This document shows, piece by piece, positions 8,049 to 16,311 of a stretch of 64,000 nucleotides of DNA; position 1 is the first letter of the stretch; every line of letters begins with the position of its first letter. The DNA comes from Streptomyces ficellus. GTDB taxonomy: Bacteria; Actinomycetota; Actinomycetes; Streptomycetales; Streptomycetaceae. The stretch spans positions 4,712,001 to 4,776,000 of the forward strand of contig NZ_CP034279.1 of the NCBI RefSeq assembly GCF_009739905.1, read 5' to 3'. The notes beneath the pieces were generated by a model. The model ran no database searches. It saw nothing but the letters and a program-made list of their open reading frames with translations, and was not told where the DNA came from. The position numbers were made by a program, and so were the translations under genes.

Positions 8049-8932
8049 CGGCACAGCTCCTCGGCGGTGAGGGTGGTCATCTCGGCCTCCGTGAAGCCGA
8101 AGGGCCGCAGGACGCGGAACAGCTCGCCGCTCCTCTTCATCTTGTGGATCTCGGTGTTGAAGGCGTCGCGCAGCTCGGTGTCGGTGGGGCGGAACGCGAA
8201 GCCGCCGCCGTCGATCTTCTTCTTGCCGTCGACGACCGCGGCGAAGGGGGCGGTGGCCTCGGCCCGGCTGCTCTTCTTCACCACCTCACGCGTGGTCAGG
8301 GCGGTGCCGGCGAAGACGTCGACGCGGCCGGACTCGACCGCGTTCAGCCCGGCGACCTGATCCTGGAGAATGACGATGTCCTTCTCGGGGTACCCGGCCG
8401 CCACGGCGTAGTCGATCTCCGCGTACCCGGTGCCGGTGGCGAACCTGGCCCCGGTGCGCACGACGTCCTCGTACGAGCGGAGGTTCTTGGGGTTGCCCTT
8501 GCGGACGATGAAGGAGTCGAGCATCTGGTACTCGGGGTCGGAGAAGATGACCTGTTCGCAGCGCTCCTTGTTGATGTACATCCCGGCCGAGACGACGTCG
8601 AACTGCTGGGAGTTCAGGCCGGGTATCAGGGAGGCGAAGTCGGTGGCGACGGGCTGGACCCTTCCGACGCCGAGGCGCTGGAAGACCACCTTGGCCAGTT
8701 CCGGTGCCTCACCGGTGAACTCCCCCTCCTCGTCGACGTATCCGTAGGGCACTTCGCCCGCGATGCCGAGCCGGACGGTGCCCTGGGATCTGAGCCGGTC
8801 GAGCGCGTTGCCGGAGGCGACCCGGCTGCAACCGGAGGCCGCGACGGCGCCCGTGGCAGCCGCGGCGGAGCCGAGCAGCAGGGTGCGCCGCCGTAGGGGA
8901 CCTGTTCTGAATCGACGAACTGTTCGAGCCAT
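8045..8932 (-). CDS. ehuB: Ehu-type solute-binding lipoprotein
   Basis: The 295-aa extracytoplasmic binding protein (SBP_bac_3 fold) has a twin-arginine/lipoprotein leader RRRTLLLG...AASGC with the lipidated Cys at residue 35. Segments such as TGEAPELAKVVF, ASLIPGLNSQQFDVVSAGMY and ERCEQVIFSDP match the EhuB (ectoine/hydroxyectoine) family. It heads the B-C-D-A operon. No eutD/eutE ectoine hydrolase or deacetylase genes lie nearby. Instead the neighbours encode amidase, hydroxyacid dehydrogenase and maleate isomerase-like enzymes, so a different amide or carboxylate ligand is quite possible. Confidence 0.85.
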   Translation of the reverse strand: MARTVRRFRTGPLRRRTLLLGSAAAATGAVAASGCSRVASGNALDRLRSQGTVRLGIAGEVPYGYVDEEGEFTGEAPELAKVVFQRLGVGRVQPVATDFASLIPGLNSQQFDVVSAGMYINKERCEQVIFSDPEYQMLDSFIVRKGNPKNLRSYEDVVRTGARFATGTGYAEIDYAVAAGYPEKDIVILQDQVAGLNAVESGRVDVFAGTALTTREVVKKSSRAEATAPFAAVVDGKKKIDGGGFAFRPTDTELRDAFNTEIHKMKRSGELFRVLRPFGFTEAEMTTLTAEELCR

Positions 8933-8974
8933 GGGCGCGCCGCTACCCGGTTCCCGGCTGGGTATGTCTCCAGG

Positions 8975-9472
8975 ATGGCCGACCGATACCTGACCGTGTC
9001 CCTGGACAAGCGCGGGGTGCGGTGCACCGCGAAACTGCTGGCCGACCGGGCCCCGTTGACCTGCGACGCGGTGTGGGAGGCGCTGCCGCTCGGGGGAGAT
9101 GTCTACCACGCGAAGTACGCCCGTAATGAGATCTACGCCCTCTTCCCCGCGTTCGCCGACCGGGAACCCCCGCTGGAGAACCCCACCGTGACCCCGATAC
9201 CGGGCGATCTGTGCTATTTCACCTTCCAGGGGACCGAGTTGGGGACGGCGGCGTACGGGTACGGACGCGACGACCTCGCCCGCCGGCCCGTCACCGTCGA
9301 CCTCGCCCTCTTCTACGAGCGCAACAACCTGCTCCTCAACGGCGACACCGGCTGGGTCCCCGGCATCGTGTGGGGCACGGTGGTCGACGGCCTCGACCGC
9401 ATGGCCGAGGCCTGCCACGACCTGTGGCGCGCCGGCGCGCTCGGCGAGACGCTCAGCTTCCGCCGCGCCTGA
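8975..9472 (+). CDS. DUF3830 family protein
   Basis: The 165-aa soluble protein has the beta-rich pattern and conserved blocks of DUF3830 (cyclophilin-like fold): LPLGGDVYHAKYARNEIYALFPAF, PGDLCYF and LFYERNNLLLNGDTGWVPG. Members of this family have no settled function but recur beside catabolic and transport gene sets. It is divergent from the binding-protein gene (42 nt between the starts) and convergent with the amidase gene. This places it within the ehu/amidase block, perhaps as a small-molecule-binding or modifying partner. Confidence 0.8.
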   Translation: MADRYLTVSLDKRGVRCTAKLLADRAPLTCDAVWEALPLGGDVYHAKYARNEIYALFPAFADREPPLENPTVTPIPGDLCYFTFQGTELGTAAYGYGRDDLARRPVTVDLALFYERNNLLLNGDTGWVPGIVWGTVVDGLDRMAEACHDLWRAGALGETLSFRRA

Positions 9473-9486
9473 CCTGGGGACCCGCC

Positions 9487-10884
9487 CTACGGCTGCGGGG
9501 CGCCCGCCGCCCCGCACGCGTACAGCGCGTGCGCCGCCCGCAGCACCGCCTCGTCCCGGTGCCGGGCGGCGACCAGCTGGAGCCCCACCGGCAGGCCCTC
9601 GCCGTCCACCCCCACCGGGACGGACGCGGCAGGCTGCTGCGTCAGGTTGAAGGGGTACGTGAACGGCGTCCACGACGTCCACCGGCGCGACCCGCCCGGC
9701 GCCTCCACCCCCGCGTCGAACGCGGTCAGCGGCAGCGTCGGCGTCACCAGCACGTCGTACGTGGAGTGGAACCGGCCCATCCGCCGGCCCAGCGCCGTCC
9801 GCGCGTCCACCGCCGCCAGGTACTCCAGCGCGCTGTACCGCGCGCCCCGCTCCGCCACCTCCCGCAGCCCCGGGTCCAGCAACTCCCGCTGCTCCGGCCC
9901 CAGACGCTGCACCAGCCGCGCCGCCCCGCTGAACCACAGCGTGTGGAAGGCGTCCACCGGATCCGTGACGTCCGGATCCGCCTCCTCCACGTACGCGCCC
10001 ATCGCCGCCAGCCGCTCCACCGCCGCCCGCACCAGCGCCGCCACGTCCGGCTGCACCGCCACCTGCCCGCCCAGGGACGGCGAGTACGCGACCCGCATTC
10101 CCTTCACGCCCTCCTGATACGCGGCGCCCACCGGCCGCGCCGGGCCCAGGTGCGACCAGTCCCGCCAGTCGTCACCACTGATCACGTCCAGCAGCAGTGC
10201 CGCGTCCGCCGCGTCCCGGGTCATCGGACCCGTGTGCGACAGCGTGCCGAACGGACTCGACGGATAGACCGGCACCCGCCCGTACGTCGGCTTCATCCCG
10301 AACACCCCGCAGAACGACGCCGGAATGCGGATCGACCCGCCCCCGTCCGTCCCCAGCGACAGCGCCCCGGCCCCCAGCGCCACCGCCGCCGCACTGCCCC
10401 CACTGGAACCACCCGCCGTCCGCGACGGGTCGTGCGGATTGCGGGTGACCCCCGACAGCGGCGAATCCGTGACGCCCTTCCAGCCGAACTCCGGCGTCGT
10501 CGTCTTCCCCAGGAACACCGCCCCCGCGGCCCGCATCCGCGCCACCGGCGGCGCGTCCTCGTCCCACGGGCCGTCCCGGCGCACCGTCCGCGAGCCGCGC
10601 AGCGTCGGGCCGCCCGCCTGGAGCAGCACGTCCTTCACCGTCACCGGAACCCCGTCCAGCGGGCCCCGCGTCTCCCCGCGCCGCCACCGCTCCGCCGACG
10701 CCGCCGCGCCCGCCAGCGCCTCCTCGGCGTCGACCCGCACGAACGCGTTCACCAGCGGCTCCACCGCCTCGACCCGGTCCAGCGCCGCGCGCACCGCGTC
10801 CACCGGGGAGAAGTCGCCCCGCGCGTAACCGTCGAGGAGCTGGCGAGCGGTCAGGTCCGTGAGGAACGTCGTCGGCTCAGTCAT
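9487..10884 (-). CDS. Amidase signature family amidohydrolase
   Basis: The 465-aa enzyme carries the Ser-cisSer-Lys machinery: Lys in VPVTVKDVLL, the Ser-rich AGGSSGGSAAAVA, and the nucleophile Ser in GTDGGGSIRIP. The length is typical. ATG 10884 (MTEPTTFL) overlaps the stop of the dehydrogenase gene by 8 nt, so the two form an operon (dehydrogenase first). It hydrolyses an amide to acid plus ammonia; the substrate cannot be read from sequence. Neighbours suggest the acid is then handled by the maleate isomerase-like proteins or the 2-hydroxyacid dehydrogenase. Confidence 0.9.
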   Translation of the reverse strand: MTEPTTFLTDLTARQLLDGYARGDFSPVDAVRAALDRVEAVEPLVNAFVRVDAEEALAGAAASAERWRRGETRGPLDGVPVTVKDVLLQAGGPTLRGSRTVRRDGPWDEDAPPVARMRAAGAVFLGKTTTPEFGWKGVTDSPLSGVTRNPHDPSRTAGGSSGGSAAAVALGAGALSLGTDGGGSIRIPASFCGVFGMKPTYGRVPVYPSSPFGTLSHTGPMTRDAADAALLLDVISGDDWRDWSHLGPARPVGAAYQEGVKGMRVAYSPSLGGQVAVQPDVAALVRAAVERLAAMGAYVEEADPDVTDPVDAFHTLWFSGAARLVQRLGPEQRELLDPGLREVAERGARYSALEYLAAVDARTALGRRMGRFHSTYDVLVTPTLPLTAFDAGVEAPGGSRRWTSWTPFTYPFNLTQQPAASVPVGVDGEGLPVGLQLVAARHRDEAVLRAAHALYACGAAGAPQP

Positions 10885-11827
10885 GCACGGGTACGTACCC
10901 ACGTTTCTTGTCCACCACGTTCGGCAGCGGCCGCCCGGCCTCCCACAGCTCGAACATGTCCACGAACTGCGCCCCCAGCCGGTCCCGCCAGCCCACCGTG
11001 TCCCCGCTCATGTGCGGCGAGACGATCAGCCCCGGCACGTCCCACAACGCGCTGTCCGGTGGCAGCGGCTCCTCCGCGAACACGTCCAGCGCCGCCCCCG
11101 CGATCCACCGCTTGGCGACCGCCGTCATCAGGTCGTCCTCCACCACCAGCTGCCCGCGCCCCACGTTGACGAACCGCGCCGACGGCTGCATCAGCCCGAA
11201 GCGCCGCGCGTCGAACATCCCCCGCGTCGACTCCGTCAGCGGCGCCGCGCACACCACCCAGTCCGCCCGCGTCAGCAGCAGGTCCAGCTCGTCCACCCCG
11301 TGGATCCGGGGCCGCGCCGTCCGCCCCACGACCGCCGTCCGCACCCCCAGCGCCCGCAGCGTCGAGGCGACCGCCCGGCCGATCGGGCCCGCCCCCACCA
11401 CCACCGCCCGGCTGCCCGCCACCGGCAGCACCTCGCGGTGCCGCCAGCGCCGCTCCCGCTGCAGCTCCAGCGTGCCCGGCAGATCCTTCGCCATGGCCAG
11501 CACCAGCCCCGCCACGTACTCGGCGATCGGCTCCTCGAACACGCCCCGCGCGTTCGTCACCACCGTGTCCGACGCCACCAGCTCCGGACACAGCAGCCGG
11601 TCCACGCCCGCGCTCGGCGTGTGCACCCAGCCCGGCCTGCGCCCCTCGCCCGGCCACGCCGCGCGCACCGCGTCGGACGTGAAGTCCCACACCAGCAGCA
11701 CGTCGGCGGACGGCAGCTCGGCGGCGAGGGCGCTCTCGTCGGCGTACCGGACCCGGACCCGTCCGGTCAGCCGGCCGAGACGGGGCGGAGGATCCGCCCG
11801 GAGGACGAGAAGTGTGGGCAGCGACAT
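10877..11827 (-). CDS. D-isomer 2-hydroxyacid dehydrogenase, NAD-binding
   Basis: The 316-aa protein has a Rossmann motif VVVGAGPIGRAV, the catalytic Arg region (VCAAPLTEST...RFVNVGRGQLV), Glu in ALDVFAEEPLP and the catalytic His in VSPHMSG. This is the full active-site set of the family that interconverts 2-ketoacids and D-2-hydroxyacids. The start MSLPTLLVL at 11827 is preferred over a longer upstream frame. It is the first gene of a two-gene unit with the amidase and divergent (59 nt) from the maleate isomerase-like gene. Confidence 0.88.
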   Translation of the reverse strand: MSLPTLLVLRADPPPRLGRLTGRVRVRYADESALAAELPSADVLLVWDFTSDAVRAAWPGEGRRPGWVHTPSAGVDRLLCPELVASDTVVTNARGVFEEPIAEYVAGLVLAMAKDLPGTLELQRERRWRHREVLPVAGSRAVVVGAGPIGRAVASTLRALGVRTAVVGRTARPRIHGVDELDLLLTRADWVVCAAPLTESTRGMFDARRFGLMQPSARFVNVGRGQLVVEDDLMTAVAKRWIAGAALDVFAEEPLPPDSALWDVPGLIVSPHMSGDTVGWRDRLGAQFVDMFELWEAGRPLPNVVDKKRGYVPVHD

Positions 11828-11886
11828 CGATTGACCACGGTCGCACCCCGCCCTACCTTCGTCAACACGACGCTGGGGGGCTCGCG

Positions 11887-12690
11887 ATGGACGTCTCCTT
11901 CCTCGGCGGACCGGCGCCCCAGCACGGCGTCGGCGTCGTCGCCCCGTTCGACTTCGCACTCGACCGTGAGCTGTGGCGCTGGGTGCCCGGTGACGTGTCG
12001 CTGCGCCTGACCCGCACGCCGTACGTCCCCGTCGAGGTCTCGCTCGACCTCGCCCGGCTGGTCAGCGAGCACGAGACGCTCACCGACGCCGTACGGGCCC
12101 TGTCGGCAGCCGAGCCGGAGGTCGTCGCCTACGCCTGCGCCTCCGGCAGCTTCGTCGGCGGCCTCGCGGGGGAGCGGGCCATGAGCGCCGCGATGACCCG
12201 GGCGGGTGACGTCGCCTCGGTGACCACCTCCGGGGCGCTCCTGGAGGCCCTGGCCGAGCTGGGCGCACGCCGGGTCGCGCTCGTCACCCCCTACACCGAG
12301 TCCGTCACCCGCGCCCTGGAGGACTATCTCCGGGAAGCCGGGGCAGCCGTCACGGGGCGGGCCTTCCTCGGGCTGACCAGACACATCTGGAAGGTGCCCT
12401 ACCGCGCGGTGGCCGACATGGCGCGGCGGGCGGTGACCGGCGCGGCCGACGCGCTGTTCATCTCCTGCACGAACCTGCCCACGTACGACGTGATCCCGCA
12501 GCTGGAGGCGGAGCTGAGGATGCCGGTGCTGTCCGCGAACCAGGTCACCGTGTGGGCGGCGCTGCGCCGGATCGGCGCGCGTGCCGTGGGCCCGTACCAG
12601 GCGCTGCTGATGGACCGGCCCGCCCCGGGCCCGGCGGCGGTGTCACCTGACGTGGCGGTGGAACCCGAAGGACAGGAGGGCGTGACATGA
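11887..12690 (+). CDS. Maleate isomerase / arylmalonate decarboxylase family protein (two-Cys form)
   Basis: The 267-aa protein of the Asp/Glu racemase superfamily is most like maleate cis-trans isomerase, arylmalonate decarboxylase and EutA. Two candidate catalytic Cys are present: Cys84 in YACASGSFV and Cys194 in FISCTNLPTYD, the pair used by maleate isomerases. ATG 11887 follows a G-rich ribosome site. Its TGA overlaps the start of the next, homologous gene by 4 nt. The upstream importer and amidase suggest it acts on a small dicarboxylate made from an imported amide (inference). Confidence 0.82.
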   Translation: MDVSFLGGPAPQHGVGVVAPFDFALDRELWRWVPGDVSLRLTRTPYVPVEVSLDLARLVSEHETLTDAVRALSAAEPEVVAYACASGSFVGGLAGERAMSAAMTRAGDVASVTTSGALLEALAELGARRVALVTPYTESVTRALEDYLREAGAAVTGRAFLGLTRHIWKVPYRAVADMARRAVTGAADALFISCTNLPTYDVIPQLEAELRMPVLSANQVTVWAALRRIGARAVGPYQALLMDRPAPGPAAVSPDVAVEPEGQEGVT

Positions 12691-13406
12691 CGACGGTGGG
12701 CCTGCTCTACCCCGGGCACTCCGGCGAGGACGACTACCCCCGCATCGAGGCGCTGCTCACCGGCGTCAACGTGCCGCTCGTCCACACCGACATCGGCGAG
12801 GACGCCCACCGGCTCGACGCGCTGCTCGAGATGGGCGCGCCCGACCGGCTCTCGGCCGGCGTGGAGGAGCTGCGCCTGTCCGGCGCGGAGTCGGTGGTGT
12901 GGGCGTGCACCAGCGGATCGTTCGTGTACGGCTGGGAGGGCGCCCACGAGCAGATCCGCGCCCTCGCCCTGGCGGCCGGGCTCCCCGCCTCCAGCACGTC
13001 GTTCGGCTTCGTCCACGCGGTACGCGAGGTGGGCGCCGGGCGGGTCGCGGTGGCGGCCACGTACCCCGAGGACGTCACGGAACTGTTCGCCCGCTTCCTG
13101 AAGGACGCCGGTGTCGAGGTGGTCGCCTCCCGGGCGGCCGGCGTGATCACCGCGGCCGAGGTCGCGACCTGGGCGCCGGAGCGGGTGGTGGAGTTCGTCC
13201 GGGCGGCCGACCACCCCGCCGCGGAGGCGGTCCTCGTGCCGGACACGGCCCTGCACACGGTGGGGTGCCTGCCGGAGCTGGAGGCGGCGGTCGGCAAGCC
13301 GGTGCTCACCGCGAACCAGGTGACCGTCTGGGAGGGCCTGCGGCTCGCGGAGCGGCGGGGGGCGTGGTCGGCGGAGCTGGGCGCGCTGTTCGCCCGGAAG
13401 GAATAA
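12687..13406 (+). CDS. Maleate isomerase/AMDase-family paralogue lacking the second Cys
   Basis: The 239-aa homologue of the preceding protein keeps the first Cys (Cys74 in WACTSGSFVYG) and the common tail KPVLTANQVTVWEGL. At the aligned second Cys position it has Asp186 (VLVPDTALHTV); a Cys occurs 8 residues later. It may therefore be a decarboxylase- or racemase-like variant, or a non-catalytic partner in a heteromer. It is translationally coupled (ATGA) to the two-Cys gene, which suggests the pair acts together. Confidence 0.8.
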   Translation: MTTVGLLYPGHSGEDDYPRIEALLTGVNVPLVHTDIGEDAHRLDALLEMGAPDRLSAGVEELRLSGAESVVWACTSGSFVYGWEGAHEQIRALALAAGLPASSTSFGFVHAVREVGAGRVAVAATYPEDVTELFARFLKDAGVEVVASRAAGVITAAEVATWAPERVVEFVRAADHPAAEAVLVPDTALHTVGCLPELEAAVGKPVLTANQVTVWEGLRLAERRGAWSAELGALFARKE

Positions 13407-13464
13407 GCGGAGAGGTCCTCCTGTTAGCCGGGTGTACGTATTACCTGCGCAGGAGGATCCACCG

Positions 13465-14553
13465 GTGAGTGACGACGCGATACGAGGCACGGACGCGGTT
13501 CGCGGGGTGACGTACGGGACCGCGCCCGTGCCCCTGTCCGTACTGGACCTGGTGACCGTGGGCAGCGGCCGGACCGCCGGCCAGGCCCTGTCGACCAGCG
13601 TCACCCTCGCCCAGCTCGCCGAGCGGCGCGGCTACCACCGCCACTGGGTGGCCGAACACCACTCCATGCCCGGCGTCGCCTCCTCCTCCCCGGCCGTCAT
13701 CCTCGCCCACCTCGCCGCCCACACCTCCCGCATCCGGCTCGGCTCGGGCGGCGTCATGCTCCCCAACCACGCGCCCCTCGTCATCGCCGAACAGTTCGGC
13801 ACCCTCGAAGCCATGGCACCGGGCCGGATCGACCTGGGCCTCGGCCGGGCGCCCGGCACCGACGGCGCCACCGCCGCCGCGCTGCGCCGCACCGAGCGGC
13901 TCAGCGAGGGCGCCGACGAGTTCCCCGAGCAGCTCGCCGAACTCGTCCGGTTCCTCGACGACGACTTCCCGGACGGGCACCCGTACGCCCGGATCCACGC
14001 CGTACCCGGCCCCGTGCAGGGCCCGGCCGGGCGCCCGCCGGTGTGGCTGCTGGGATCGTCCGGGTTCAGCGCGCGGCTGGCGGGCATGCTGGGGCTCCCG
14101 TTCGCCTTCGCCCACCACTTCTCGGCGCGCAACACCGTCCCGGCGTTGGAGCTGTACCGCGACTCCTTCCGGCCCTCCGCGACGCTGGACGCGCCCTACG
14201 CGGTGATCGGGGTCGCCGCCCTCGCCGCGGACGACGAGCGCGAGGCGCGGCGGCAGGTCCTGACCGGCGCGCTGTCGATGCTCCGGCTGCGCACCGGCCG
14301 GCCCGGCCTGATCCCGACGCCGGAGGAGGCGGAGGCGTACGCGTTCAGCGCCGCCGAGCGCGACTTCACCGACGGCTGGCTCGCCACCATCGTGCACGGC
14401 ACGCCCGACGCGGTCCGGGACGGCCTGGACGCCCTCCAGAAGCGCACGGGCGCGGACGAGCTCATGATCACCGCCAACGTCCACGGCGCGGAAGCCCGCC
14501 TGCGCTCCTACGAACTCATAGCCGACGCCTACGCCCTCCCGGACGGCCTCTGA
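13465..14553 (+). CDS. LLM-class flavin-dependent oxidoreductase
   Basis: The 362-aa luciferase-like protein shows family hallmarks: PLSVLDLVTVGSGRT near the N-terminus, HWVAEHHSMPGVASSSPAV, LGSGGVMLPNHAPLVIAEQFGTL and GRIDLGLGRAPGTD. This is the MsnO8/YhbW-like group that uses reduced FMN. GTG 13465 is chosen because AGGAGGA (13451-13457) sits 7 nt upstream. It follows the isomerase-like genes by 58 nt, so it could be co-transcribed with the catabolic block or be independent. The substrate is unknown. Confidence 0.88.
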   Translation: MSDDAIRGTDAVRGVTYGTAPVPLSVLDLVTVGSGRTAGQALSTSVTLAQLAERRGYHRHWVAEHHSMPGVASSSPAVILAHLAAHTSRIRLGSGGVMLPNHAPLVIAEQFGTLEAMAPGRIDLGLGRAPGTDGATAAALRRTERLSEGADEFPEQLAELVRFLDDDFPDGHPYARIHAVPGPVQGPAGRPPVWLLGSSGFSARLAGMLGLPFAFAHHFSARNTVPALELYRDSFRPSATLDAPYAVIGVAALAADDEREARRQVLTGALSMLRLRTGRPGLIPTPEEAEAYAFSAAERDFTDGWLATIVHGTPDAVRDGLDALQKRTGADELMITANVHGAEARLRSYELIADAYALPDGL

Positions 14554-14576
14554 GCCCTTCGCGCCCCCGTCCACCC

Positions 14577-14689
14577 GTTGTGGGCAATCGTCCCCGCCGG
14601 TCTCGTTGTAGGCAGTCGTCCCGCTGGGGCGATGGGGGTCCCCCCTGCTCGAGCGAAGCCGAGAGCTTGGGGGAGGGTGGGCACAACGG
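14577..14689. repeat. Intergenic palindromic repeat element (REP/MITE-like)
   Basis: The 371-nt gap between the flavoenzyme and SnoaL genes holds this element. It has two imperfect direct copies of CGTTGTGGGCAATCGTCCCC (14577-14596 and 14603-14622, 17 of 20 equal). Next comes a hairpin built on CCCCCC (14640-14645) and GGGGG (14669-14673) around a GCTCGAGCGAAGCCGAGAGC core, and it closes with CACAAC (14682-14687), inverted to the opening GTTGTG. From memory this sequence type recurs in many Streptomyces intergenic regions. The remaining 14690-14924 shows only G/C-rich sequence with no convincing gene. Confidence 0.7.
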
Positions 14690-14924
14690 ACCGGGGCGGT
14701 GCCTCGTGCCGGTGACCCCCGGTGGGGGTGGGGCGGGGCCCCTCCGGGCTCGCCTCCTCGGGGCCGGCGGCCTCGGGTCAGGAGTAAGGGAGCCCCGGTA
14801 ACGCCGCCAGCCCCTGCGGGGGCGACCCTGCACGGCCCCGCCCGGTTGTACGCCGACTGCAGGCGGGCGGTGGGTGAGGGCACGGCCCCACCCCGGGTAC
14901 GTCGCCGGGCTCGGGCCGTGGGTG

Positions 14925-15314
14925 CTAGCCGCCCACCAGGACGTTGAAGAACTCGTCGACCGCCGCCTGGTCCGCCGGAAAGTGCCGGATCTCCGCGATG
15001 CGTCCCCGGTCGATACGGAAGACCAGCACCCAGTCCATGGCGATGTCCGTGCCGTCCCCCCGGTGGCTCTCACAGTGGTGGACCTCCACCACATGGGTCT
15101 CGTCGGCCCCCGTGTACCGGACGTCCGCCGTCAGGTCGCCCGTCGCCAGGCCCTCGAGGTACGTCGTGATCCCGTCCGCCCCGCGGTGGCTGCCCGCCAG
15201 CGGGTGGTCGCCCGGCACGTGCCACACCGCGTCCGGCCACAGCACCGCGTCGAGGTCGCCGGTGGCGTACCCGGCCCAGAAGCGCCTGATCAACTCGATG
15301 TTGGGACTGCTCAT
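14925..15314 (-). CDS. SnoaL-like / NTF2-fold polyketide-cyclase-type protein
   Basis: The 129-aa protein has the NTF2-like pattern: helix IELIRRFWAGYATGDLDAVL, WHVPGDHPLAGSHRGADGI, then curved-sheet strands ending FRIDRGRIAEIRHFPADQAAVDEFF. Members act as small isomerases, cyclases or ligand-binding proteins; here the function is open. ATG 15314 (MSSPNIELI) is the start. It is divergent from a LysR regulator, the usual arrangement for a regulator and its target. Confidence 0.82.
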   Translation of the reverse strand: MSSPNIELIRRFWAGYATGDLDAVLWPDAVWHVPGDHPLAGSHRGADGITTYLEGLATGDLTADVRYTGADETHVVEVHHCESHRGDGTDIAMDWVLVFRIDRGRIAEIRHFPADQAAVDEFFNVLVGG

Positions 15315-15405
15315 CTGGACTCTCCCCGGCCGGTGGCTCGTTGTGCGATCAGGTTCCCGCCGTCCGGCTGCCCCGGTCCAATAGCCGCATCCATAACCTT
15401 GTGGC

Positions 15406-16311
15406 ATGGACATCGACACCCGGCTGTTGCGGTACTTCGCCGCCGTCGCCGAAGAGGGCCATCTCACGCGCGCGGCCGAGCGGTTGTTCATCTCGCAGCC
15501 CGCACTGACCAAGCAGGTGAAGCAACTGGAGGCGCAGCTGGGCGTCGAGCTGTTCGTACGTTCCCGAAACGGCATGACCCTCACCGCGGCGGGTGCCGCG
15601 CTGGCCGCGGCCGTGCCCGCCGTACTCGACGCCTGGGGCACCGCGCTGAGCGCCACGAAGGTGGCGGCCGCACGGGCCGCCCGGGTGCTGCGGGTGGGGT
15701 TCGTGGCCTCGGCGGCCAACGAGCTGACCCAGCACATCATCGCCGAGTTCGCCCGCCGCCGCCCCGGCTGGCGGGTGCGCATGCTCCAGACCGGCTGGGA
15801 CGACCCGACGGCCGGACTCGCGGGCGGCGCGGCGGACGTGGCGCTGCTGCGGCTGCCGTTCCCGGGCCAGGAGCGGGTGGGCGTGGAGGTGCTGCTCACC
15901 GAGGACCGCTGCCTCGCGCTGCCGGCCGCGCACCGGCTGGCGGACCGCGAGGTGATCGACTTCCACGAGGTCCTCGACGAACCGTTCGTCGCCACCCCGG
16001 ACGCCTCCGGCTGGTGGCGGGACTACTGGCTGGCCGTCGACGCGCGCGAGGGGCACCCGGTGACGGTCGGCGCGGTGGCCGGGAACCCGGACGAGTGGCT
16101 CAACGCCATAGCGAACGGCTACGGCATCAGCCTCACCCCGGAGGCCACCGCCCGCTTCTACCAGCGGCCCGACGTGGTCTACCGGCCGGTGCGCGGGGTG
16201 AGCCACAGCCAGGTGGGCGTCGCCTGGGTGCGTGAGGGGGAAGTGCCGCAGGTGGTACGGGACTTCGTCCGCAGTGCAGTGACCGTGAGCCGGCGGGTCA
16301 GTCCGGGCTGA
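15406..16311 (+). CDS. LysR-family transcriptional regulator
   Basis: The 301-aa protein has an N-terminal winged helix-turn-helix (RYFAAVAEEGHLTRAAERLFISQPALTKQVKQLE) and a LysR substrate-binding domain with strands typical of the periplasmic-binding fold. It is transcribed divergently from the SnoaL-like gene with 91 nt between starts, so it probably controls that gene and itself. Its 3' end overlaps the convergent cyclic di-GMP gene by 14 nt. Confidence 0.9.
   Translation: MDIDTRLLRYFAAVAEEGHLTRAAERLFISQPALTKQVKQLEAQLGVELFVRSRNGMTLTAAGAALAAAVPAVLDAWGTALSATKVAAARAARVLRVGFVASAANELTQHIIAEFARRRPGWRVRMLQTGWDDPTAGLAGGAADVALLRLPFPGQERVGVEVLLTEDRCLALPAAHRLADREVIDFHEVLDEPFVATPDASGWWRDYWLAVDAREGHPVTVGAVAGNPDEWLNAIANGYGISLTPEATARFYQRPDVVYRPVRGVSHSQVGVAWVREGEVPQVVRDFVRSAVTVSRRVSPG

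Noticed and set aside
8045..8932. Firm assignment of the importer to ectoine
   Set aside because: The binding protein resembles EhuB, but no ectoine hydrolase/deacetylase genes are nearby and the neighbouring enzymes point to another substrate; the ehu names are kept only as family labels.
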